A stretch of DNA of 57,656 nucleotides from JAAYZQ01 sp034428935 (GTDB lineage: Bacteria; Chloroflexota; Anaerolineae; JAAYZQ01): NCBI GenBank assembly GCA_034428935.1, contig DAOUHB010000192.1:1-57656 (forward strand), given 5' to 3'. Of the stretch, positions 1 through 9,900 are shown in pieces. The notes below the pieces were generated by a model. The model was not told the DNA's origin and did not search any database. It saw only the letters and a list, made by a program, of their open reading frames with translations. The translations under genes and the position numbers were made by a program. Within the stretch, counting starts at the first letter, position 1. Every line of letters begins with the position of its first letter.

Positions 1-65
1 TCGCCATCGAATTCGACGCCCATCTTGCGCAGGTAGTCGCGCAATGCTATAATTGGTTCGGTCAT
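1..65 (-). CDS. Transposase N-terminus, IS256/mutator-like (partial, runs off the window)
   Basis: The first 21 codons on the minus strand read MTEPIIALRDYLRKMGVEFD. The ATG is preceded by a perfect AGGAGG ribosome-binding site at a spacing of six bases. A short N-terminal stretch of the type 'ALxxYLRxxGxExD' is common in IS256-family transposases of Chloroflexota, which catalyse cut-and-paste or copy-out transposition with a DDE nuclease. The catalytic domain lies outside the window and cannot be checked. The neighbouring TACACCAC end motif supports the call. Confidence 0.45.
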   Translation of the reverse strand, partial: MTEPIIALRDYLRKMGVEFDG

Positions 66-150
66 TAGGTGCCTCCTGTGTATGGTATTGGCATACTCAC
101 ACAGAAGCACCTGATGACCTTTTTGTCAAGGTACGAAAATTACACCACAA
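1..150 (-). mobile_element. Left part of an IS256-like insertion sequence (partial)
   Basis: The minus strand carries the first codons of a transposase-like gene, about 85 bases of leader, and then a TACACCAC motif at 141-148. That motif is typical of the terminal inverted repeats of IS256-family elements, so the outer end is placed near 145-150. An imperfect stem (AGGTGC at 67-72 pairing with GCACCT near 106-111) lies in the leader. The other end is outside the window, so the target duplication cannot be seen. Family assignment rests on the short N-terminus and the end motif and is tentative. Confidence 0.5.
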
Positions 151-887
151 TACGAGATTATATCACCGTTCTCAGCAGCGTCACGGTTTACTGGGACGAG
201 TCCCGTTTTGTAAGCACAAACGGTGGCGACTATACCCTGTGGGGAAGAACGTCTGCCGGCGTGGTCAAGACCGCCTCAATTGTGGGTCGCACCACCTGGG
301 GCGCGGGTCCACCGGTGCTCTCTGGTGGACGTTTATGGAGCTTCCAGGACACGGCACTTGGTGCATCGCCACCGTACGCGAGCCGGAGTATCCCGAGCAA
401 CGAGACAAACCCTCTCCGAAACGTATTCTTATGGATGACTGTTCACCACACGACGGATTCGGCGAGCAACAGCTACACTACCGCGAGGGATGTACAGACA
501 AAGCACCAGACAGAGCGAGGGTATGCCGATATCGGGTATCACTATGTCGTCGATGCCAATGGAGCGATTTATGAAGGTCGACCGCTCGGCGTCAAAGGGT
601 CCCACGCCGAATTGTTTAATGGGGGAAACGTCGGCATCGTCATGGCCGGCGACTTTGAAAGTCGACTGGGGAATGGCTGGGATCCCGATACTCCAACCGC
701 TGCCGCGCTGACCGCCCTGGATAATCTCGTCGACGTTCTGGCGTTACGCTTTGACATCCAAAGCGTGTGGAGCCACCAGGAACGAAAGAACCAAGCGGGA
801 GCAGGTAACACCGAATGCCCGGGTGACAACCTGATCACCCACGTGCATTCGGTACTTCGGGCCCGCTATCCTGGTCCTCCCCCATAA
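69..887 (+). CDS. PGRP-type N-acetylmuramoyl-L-alanine amidase, 5' end overrun by an insertion sequence
   Basis: The C-terminal two thirds form an amidase_2/PGRP domain, which cleaves the lactyl-amide bond between muramic acid and the peptide in peptidoglycan. Visible marks are VHHT (about residues 125-128), GYHYVVDANGAIYEGRP, the strand NVGIVMAGDFE, and SHQE followed by TECPG. Candidate zinc ligands are the His near 126, the His near 236 and the Cys near 250, so the catalytic set looks complete. The open frame begins with GTG inside the probable IS256-like end, so roughly the first 27 codons are IS sequence. The native start and any signal peptide have probably been removed, and there is no ATG in the native part before the core domain. 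It lies 21 bases upstream of the giant LamG-repeat gene, suggesting co-transcription. Whether it is still expressed, perhaps from an IS-borne promoter, is unknown. Confidence 0.75.
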   Translation: MPPVYGIGILTQKHLMTFLSRYENYTTIRDYITVLSSVTVYWDESRFVSTNGGDYTLWGRTSAGVVKTASIVGRTTWGAGPPVLSGGRLWSFQDTALGASPPYASRSIPSNETNPLRNVFLWMTVHHTTDSASNSYTTARDVQTKHQTERGYADIGYHYVVDANGAIYEGRPLGVKGSHAELFNGGNVGIVMAGDFESRLGNGWDPDTPTAAALTALDNLVDVLALRFDIQSVWSHQERKNQAGAGNTECPGDNLITHVHSVLRARYPGPPP

Positions 888-908
888 CCACAGAAGCGAG
901 AAGGACGT

Positions 909-3900
909 ATGAGCAATTCATCGTTTATTCCGGCAAGCCTGATATTGGATGACATCGGACTTTTTCCGTCCGACTTGATCGAGCTGGGCGATGGAACATC
1001 TGTCCTCGACCGTGTTGGCATTCGAGATGTGCATATCGCAGAGACAGAAACGCAGACCACTGCCTACTATGTCATCGTCTTTGCCGACGAGTTGAGTGTG
1101 TCACTGCCCGGCTTGGTGGGTATCTCGTTCGTGTTCGGTGGCACAGGCCAGCAGTCGGAATTCACGTTCGAGGTGGACCTACGAGGCGAAGTAGAGATCC
1201 GGCTGATCGATGCAAGCTTTGCGCTGCGTTTCGCTTCGAATTTGCTCAAGCCCGTAAAGCAGGAAAACGGGCGCTTTGTGCCCGATACGTCAAAGCAATA
1301 CGTTGAAATCGCGGTAAGCGGGACCATTTCTATCGACGGCGAAGGGTTTCGCATCGACGGCATGAACGAACTGAGCCTCGCTCCCTGCATGATTTCCGAC
1401 TCGGGAGTCGTCATCGAGGCTTCCGGCGTCGTGCTCGATCTGTCGCGCGATGCAAATATCCCGCAGGCTGCCGCTGCAGGGCTTCCGGTTACGTGGATGG
1501 GCGTCTTAATGGAAGAAGCCAGCATCCACCTGCCGCCAGAGCTGGGAAGCGCTGTGCCGGAAGGCTTGAGCTTCCAGAAGTGCTTTATCGGGTCAGGGGG
1601 GTTCACTGGCAAGATCGAAGCAAACTGGGATCCGGCCTTTGGAGGCGCTGTCGCGGGCGTAGAGCTACTGTTAAAGACGTTCGCCCTCGATTTCCAACAG
1701 AATAGCCTGGTGCGCTCCGAGATCACAGGGACGATAAATCTGCCGTTTTTCGACGAGCCGCTCGACATCGAGCTTGGCTTCTCCTCAAACGGAGCCCTGT
1801 CGCTCAAGGTCGCCAACGAGACCGGCTTGGCCGCCCTCGAAAAACCAGGCGTACTTGCCCTGGAGCTGGACTCGATCGGATTCGAGATCAGTGCGGAGGG
1901 CTTTGCCGTCTCTGTCAGTGGAAAAGTGAAACCCCTGTTCGGCGACCTGGACTGGCCTACCTTTGACGTCAAGGAGTTGTCCATCGACTCCGAGGGCAAC
2001 GTACACCTCGACGGCGGGTGGCTCGACCTGCCCAACCAGTATGCCATCAACTTTTACGGGTTCCAGTTCGAGATCACGCAGCTCGGCTTTGGCAAGACGG
2101 ACGACGGCGGCAAGTGGGTGGGCTTTAGCGGGGGTCTCAAGCTGGTCGATGGGCTCTCGGCCGGCGCCTCGGTGGAAGGGCTGCGTATTAGCTGGTACGA
2201 AGATGGCGCCGGCAACATCGTCGACGTCGCCATCTCGTTCAGCGGGGTGGGCGTCGAGTTCGAAGTGCCCGACGTGCTGCGCTTCAAGGGTGAGGTGTCG
2301 TACCGCCAACTGGAGGTCAATGGCGAGCAGGTCAACCGCTTTGACGGCGCCATCAAGCTGGAGCTTCTGACCCTCGGCCTGGAGATCGACGCGGTGCTGG
2401 TGGTGGGCAGCGCCAGCGGCGCCGAGGGCTCGTACACGTTCTTTGCCATCTACCTGGGCGTGGAGCTGCCCGCGGGCATTCCCCTGTGGAGCACGGGGCT
2501 GGCGCTGTATGGCATGGCGGGCCTGTTCGCGCTGCAGATGGAGCCCGACAAGCACGAGGACGAGCCGTGGTACGGCATTGGGCCGGGCGAGGGCTGGTAC
2601 AAGCGGCCCGAGATCGGCGTCACCGACCTGGCCGACAAGTGGATCAACCACCGCGACAGCCTGGCGCTGGGTGGTGGGATCACCATCGGCACGGTGGCCG
2701 ACAACGGCTTTACCTTCTCCGGAAAGATGCTGCTGGTCCTCGTCTTTCCCGGCCCCATCATCCTCCTCGAGGGGAAGGCGAACATGCTCAAGGCGCGCTC
2801 CAGCCTGGACGAAGAGCCGATCTTTCGCGCCCTGGCCGTGCTGGACGGGCGCGCCGGCACCTTCCTGTTCGGGCTGGATGCCCAGTACAAGTACGGCCCC
2901 GGCGGGGAGCTCATCGATATCCGCGGCAGCGTGGAGGCCTTTTTCAGCTTTACCGATGCCGACGCCTGGCATCTCTACCTGGGCCAGCGGGAGCCGCGAG
3001 AAAAGCGAATCCGCGCCGATATCATCGGCCTGTTCGAAGCCAACGCCTACCTGATGCTCGACGCCAAGGCCCTGGCCTTTGGCGCCTGGGTCGGCTACGA
3101 CAAGGAGTGGCGCTTTGGCCCCCTCCGGGTATCACTGGAGGCGTGGATCGAGGGGAACGCCATCATCAGTTGGAAGCCGGCGCACCTGTACGCCGACCTG
3201 TGGCTCCACGGGCAGGTGGCGCTGTCGGTCTTTGGCTTTGGGCTGGGGCTGTCGCTCGACGCGCTCTTTGCCGCCGACGTGTTCGACCCGTTCCACGTAT
3301 TGGCCGAGTTCAGCGTCGGCATCAACCTGCCCTGGCCTCTGCCCGATTTCGACGCGACGATCACGCTGGAATGGGGGCCCGAGCCAACGCCGCCGCTGCT
3401 GCCCATGCCGTTGCAGGAGGTGGCGGTCGAGCACTTCAAGGTGACCACCAGTTGGCCGCTGAAGCGCGGGGCCCTGCTGTTGCCGGTGTACGACGCCGAC
3501 GGCGACGGGCTCCTGGACGACGACAACCGCGACGGCACCCCGAACCCGCCCGGCGCCCTCATGCAGCCGGGGGACCTGGGGACGCTGCCGGTGGTGCCGC
3601 TGGACGCCCGTCCCCACATCACCTTTGGCCGGTCGGTGCACGACGATGCGCTGGTGGGCGTCAACCCCCAGCCCGTCGTCCCTGCCTTCGAGCGCATCGG
3701 CGATCCCGAGGCCGACGAAGGCCCGGCACGCGTGCGATACGGGCTGAAAGAAGTGGCCCTCGAAAAGCTCGACGGCGGCGCCTGGCAGCCCGTCGCGCGC
3801 AAGGCCGCGACCTTTAACACGACAACAAACGCGTGGGAAGTGGAGACGAACCCGGCGGGCGTTGCCAGCCTCTACGGCTCGTGGGCGCCGGTGCCGGCAC

Positions 3901-6900
3901 TGCCTGCCGGCGACCCGGCACCGGGCACCGATCCGCCGGTGGGCAACGTCAAGCTCTGGCTCTGGTCCAGGACGCCCTTTGACTATACGCGGCACACAGG
4001 CCGCGCCTGGGACGAGTGGTTCACCGATCGCTTTAGCGACTATCCCTGCATCCCGGAGCCGCCCGATCGGGAGATCTGCTGCGATTTCGAGGACCTGGCG
4101 CCCGGCGACACCATCAAGTCGCCCTACATCTGCCGCGACCGGCGCCAGTTCGTGATCGTCGTGTTCGAATCCGCCTTCGAGGTCGCTGCCTTGCAGCCGC
4201 CCGTCGCCGGCAAGACGCGCGCGCTGTGCCCCACGGGGCAGAGCTACGTCGACATCCTGCTCGGGACACCGGCCGAATGGGTCGAAGTGACGGTCGTGCC
4301 CCACGACACGGGCGCAGCCGAGCGGACGTGCATCGACTTTCGCGACCGGGAACAGGGCAGAGGCCCCAACCCGCTCGAGGTGGACGGTGCCCGCTTCCTC
4401 GTGCTGAACCACAATGGGCAGCCGCAGCAGGTGACACAGATCCAGGACATGGGCCTGGGCCGCGGGCTGAACCTGGGCTTTGGAACGCACGTCGCCCTGC
4501 CGTGCCCGGCCACGGACGTGCGACTGCGGCTGTCGCGGCACGGGTCCGGGGTGGCGATCAAGGCCCTCGACGCCGGCGGAAACGCGGTCGACGGCGCGGA
4601 CCTCCCCCCGGCCTCCGGCAGCATCACGACCGTTGCCCTCGAAGGGCAGGGGATCGTCCGCCTGGAGTTCGACGTGCCGCAGAACGAGACCCTGTTGCAG
4701 GAGATGTGCTTTGTCTGCGAGGAGACCGAAGCGGGCGACATCGTCGCCGTCGGGTTCGACGCGCAGAATCAGCAGTTCGGCCCCTTTGTCGCGCACGACA
4801 ACGTCGTGGAGGTGGAGGGCGATGCCCTGCGCCGGGTGCGGGTCTCGGGCAGAGGGCGCCTGTGCCTGGTTCAGATCTGCGCCAACATCGGCCCCGACCC
4901 ATCAGAGAAGGCGCACCGCGAGGAGATGGCGCAACACCTGGTGGACGAGCTTGCCCACTGGCAAGACGAGGGCGAGGTCCTGGAGCCGCACAGCACCTAC
5001 CGTTTGAAGATCGCCAGCACGGCCAGCGCCAGCGGCGAGGAGTCGCTGAGCGGCTACTCCCACGACCACGAGTCTGTCGAATACGCCTATTTCCGCACCG
5101 AGGGGCCGCCCGGCCTGACGGCGTTGAGCGTGCCCCAGGGACACCCGAACCCCGACGAGTTCGAGAAGAACAGCGGGCTGAGCGACCTGGCGATCTATGT
5201 GAAGCAGACGGTGCCGCCCACCGTCCCGGCGAGTGGCGAGCAGCCCCTCCTGCCGCGGCCGGTGTACCGCGCCTACGACGTGGGTGTGGAGTGGAACGAG
5301 GATTACGTCGACCTCATGTACCGCATCGCGTACCGCGACCTGGGCCTGTACCTGTACGACAACAACAACCGCCCGGTGCGCGACGCCCAGGGCCGCCTGA
5401 TCGTGCTCAACAACCGCTGGGGCGTGACCGAGGACCTCACCGTGACCGAGAGCGAGGAGCGCTGGATCTCGATCCTCAACGCCAGCGACTGCGCCATGCT
5501 CGACCCGACCGTCATTCCCCACGACAAGACGCTCACCGCTTCGGCCGCGGGCCAGGTGCTCGATCCGGACGCGTTGTACGAGGCGAGGCTCATCCCGCTT
5601 CTGCTGCACGAGGATTTCAGCGCCTTTAACCTGGGCGACACGGCCACGGGGCCAGCAGGGACGCTGGGAGGCTGGCGGGTCGTCGACCAGGGCGCCAACA
5701 GCGGTCCGTCGCAGTGGCGCGTGGGCGAGACGGGCGTTCCCCCCAGCCGCTACGTGGAGCAAACGTCCAACATCTGGGGTGGCTCGACCGAGGCCGATGT
5801 CCCGGCCAAGCCGGGGACACTCCTCGTCTATGCCAGCAATCCCGCGCTGCCGGCGGGTCACCCCGACCAGCCGTCAGAGTGGACCGACTATCGCTTCAGC
5901 GTCTTCCTCCGGTCCGCCGACGACGACGCCATGGGCGTGGTTTTCCGCTACCAGGACCCGGACAACTACTATCGTTTTTCCATGGACCGCGAGCGCAGCT
6001 ACAGGCGGCTGGTGCGCTTTGTGGGAGGCGACCCGCTGGTCCTGGCCGAGGACGAAGCCGTGTATCGCCAGGATCAGGACTATCTGATCACGGTGGAGGC
6101 CATCGGCGACGACCTGGCCATCTACCAGGACGGCGAGCTCGCGTTCCGGGTAACCGACCCGGCCCTGGACAGGGGCGCCGTTGGCCTCTACTGCTGGGCC
6201 AGCGAGGGGGCGCGCTTTACCGACGTCCGCGTCGACGATTATCGCGTCGAGGCTGCGCCCGTGGTGTATCGTTTCGAGTTCGTGACCTCCAACTTCTCGC
6301 ACTTTGTCCACCACCTGCACAGCTACCAGGACGAGACGTGGGGCGTCGAGCTGGACGCCGGGAGTCTGCCGGACGCCGATCTGGCGGCCCTGGTCGCCAC
6401 GGGCGCGGCTCCGGGCGACGCCACGACGGAGGGCGAGGAGCGCGCGTACACGGCCCTGGCCGAGGCTGCCCTTGGCCCTGCCGCCCACCAGAACCCGGAC
6501 GAGGTGCGCGCCAGCCGGGTAAACCGCGATGGCGAGACAGTCGCGCTGCTGGTCGAGAGCCCGGAGCCCATCGACTGGAAGCGCACCGACCTGGCGGTGG
6601 CGCGCGCGGGCGTCGAAGGCGCGGCGCCGGGGCTGCCCGGCACGCTCAAGATGACGGGCGTCACCTTCGGGAACGGTGTGCCCGCCGACGAATCGGTCTC
6701 CCTGCTGCTGCGCGAGGCGGCCGACCTGACGGGGCACCAGGTTCAGCTCCGCAGCCTGCCCGGCGCCCTGGACGAGCCGGCAGGCAATCCGGTCCTGTTC
6801 GAAGATAGCTTTGACGACGGCACACGCGGCCTGCTGTTCGACGAGACGTTTGGCCCCAACGCCCTCGACCACTATACCATCGTCGACGAGGGCACCACTC

Positions 6901-9900
6901 CGCCACCATCGAGCTGGCAGATCTCGGGCGGGCACATCCTGCAGACAAGCAACATCTGGGGAGGCAGCACGTCGGCGTCGCCGTCGGCGGCCGCCAAGCC
7001 GGGCACGATGGCCATTACCGGCTCGCCGGCCTGGGGGAACGTGCGCGTTACGGCCGGCCTGCGATCGACGGACAATGACGCCATTGGCGTGGTGTTTCAA
7101 TACCGGGACGCCGACAACTACTACCGCTTCTCCATGGACCGGGAGCGCAGCTACCGCCGCCTGGTCAAAATGGTGGATGGGACGGTGACGGTTCTGTGGG
7201 AAGACGGCGTAGCGTACGATCAGGACCACCTGTACGAGCTGGTGATCGAGGCCCACGGCGACCGCTTGCTGGGCTTTCTCGACCAGCGCTTCCTGTTCAG
7301 CGTGCAGGACGGCGACCTGGCGAGTGGGCAGGTGGGCCTGTACTGCTGGGCGAACGTCGGCGCGCACTTTGAAAAGCTGCTGGTGGAGGCCCTCGAAACG
7401 CCGCCGCTCCTGTGGGAGCCGCAGTTTGCCAACGTGGGCGAGCTCACCGTCGTGGATGCTGCCGGCGCGGTCTCGGGGCCGTCGCAATGGGACGCTGCCG
7501 GCGGCGTGCTGACCCAGTCGTCCAACATCCACGTCCCTGGCAGCGGGCCAGAGCGAGAGGGCACCTATGCCGTGGGCGGCAGCGACGCGTGGGAGGACGT
7601 GCAGCTCTGCGTTCGCCTGCGCTCGACGGACGACGATGCCATCGGCGTGATGTTCCGTTACCAGGATGACGACAACTACTATCGCTTTTCCATGGACCGC
7701 GAGAGGAGCTATCGCCGGTTGATCAAGAAGGTCGGCGGTGCGGTGACGGTGCTGTGGCAGGACGCCGTCGCCTATACCCAGGGCCACCACTATGATCTGA
7801 CGATTCGCGCCGAGGGTCACAGCCTGACCGCCTATCTCGACGGGGTCGCGTTGTTCGACCTGGCGGACGGCGATCTGGGCCGCGGCGCGGTGGGCTTTTA
7901 CTGCTGGGGCAACACGGGCGCCGAGTTCGACCGCGCCATCGTCACGGACAGGACGCGGCGGCTGGGGCCGTGGACCGTGCGCGACGGCGGCACCATATCC
8001 CGACCGTCGGTGTGGCGGCAGAAGGGCGGCGCGCTGCTGCAGACGTCCAACATCCACGACGGCTCCGCCCTCGGCGACGTTTCCAAGGCCGGTACGCACG
8101 CCCTTGCCGGCGGCAGCGACTGGGCCGACTATCGGCTGACCGTGCGCCTCCGTTCCGACGACGACGATGCCGTGGGCGTGCTGGTGCGCTACGTGGACGA
8201 CGACAACTACTACCGGCTGTCCCTCGACAGCCAGCGCAACTACCGCCGCCTGGTCAAGAAGGAGAATGGAACCTACAGCACGCTGTGGGAAGACACGGGC
8301 GGCCTGGCCGTGGGCGAGCCCTTCACCCTCACACTGGACGTCGCCGGGCCGCGCCTGGCAGGCTACCTGGGAGAGTCGCAGTTGTTCGCCGTGAGCGACA
8401 GCGCCCACGCGACAGGGCGGATCGGGCTGTACTGCTGGGGCAACACCGGCCTGCGCGTCGAGCACGTGGAGGTGCGGCGGCTGCCGCAGGAGGCGTACGC
8501 CCTGTTCCGCGACCGCTTTGCCCTCGGCGACATGAGCGCCTGGAGCATCGTGGACGAAGGCACCAATTCCGCCCCATCCAACTGGACGATCGCCGGCGGC
8601 ACGTTGCGCCAGAGCAGCAACATCCATTCGCTGCCCACCGACGCCGCCCACCCGGACAAGAAAGGCAGCCAGATCGTGGCCGGCGATCCCACCTGGACGG
8701 ACGTCGTGCTGGCTGCCGACCTGCAAGCCCTGGACGACGACGCCATAGGCGTGGTCTTTCGCTATCAGGACACGGACAACTACTACCGGTTCTCCATGGA
8801 TCGCGAGCGGAGCTACCGGCGGCTGGTCAAGAACGTCGGCGGGACCTTTACGGTGCTCTGGGAAGACGACGTGGCCTACGAGAGCGGGCGCACCTATCGC
8901 CTCACCGTCGTGATGCTGGGCAGCACCCTGCGCGGTTATATCGACGACGTCCCGGTGTTCCTCGTGGAGGATGCGGACCTGGCTGCCGGGCGCATCGGCC
9001 TGTACGTCTGGGCCAACCAGGATGCCAGGTTCTCCAACGTGCAAGTCTACCCCGTCGACCGGCTGTTCGAGGACTGGCTGCTCGACGAGGATTTTGGCGT
9101 CGAGGTGCCGGGGCGCTGGCAATTCGTGGACGATGGGGATCAGGGCGGGCCTTCGGCCTGGGCGTTCAGCGGTGGCGAGCTGCAGCAGACGTCCAACATC
9201 TGGGGCGGCACGCTGGACGCGGCCGAAGCCGGCAAGCCCGGCACCCACGCGCTGACGGGCGAGGAGACGTGGACCGACTACCGCGTCACCGTCCGCCTCA
9301 TCTCGGACGACAACGACGCCATTGGCCTCGTCTTCCGTTACCTGGACGAGGACAACCATTACCGCTTCTCCATGGATCGCGAGCGCAGCTACCGGCGCCT
9401 GATCAAGAGGGTGGGCGGCGCCGTGACCGTCCTCTGGGAAGACTCCGAGCGCTACGTACAGGGCCGGCCGTATCTCGTCACCGTGGACTGCATCGGTCAC
9501 CAACTGGCGGTCTACGTGGACGGTGTCGAGCTGGTCACCCTGGAAGACGCCGACCTGCCGTCGGGTGGGGCCGGCCTGTACTGCTGGGGCAACACCGGCG
9601 CCCGCTTCACCGAGGTTCGAGTGGCGGAGCCGGTGTGGTCCACCTACTATGTTTTCAGCGGCGAAGAACGCCTGCCGGCCGGTACCCGGCTGCGGCTGTA
9701 CGCGGGCAACGCCATCGCGGCGCCCCCCGGCGAACCGAACACCGAGCGCCGTTTCGTGGCCTCCCTCGACGAGGGCGGGCGGGCACGCCTTCGAGCGCCA
9801 GGCGCGGAGCTGCGCGTGGTCGATGCGGCGGGCAGCGTGGGCCACAGCCGGCGCTTCCTGCCCGACGATGCTTACGAGGACCTGGCCAACGTCGTCAAAG

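Noticed and set aside
5874..9845. A 1323-codon open frame on the minus strand
   Set aside because: It is the codon-complement shadow of the LamG-repeat gene: its sequence repeats in step with the LamG repeats, and it has no ribosome-binding site or recognisable domain.
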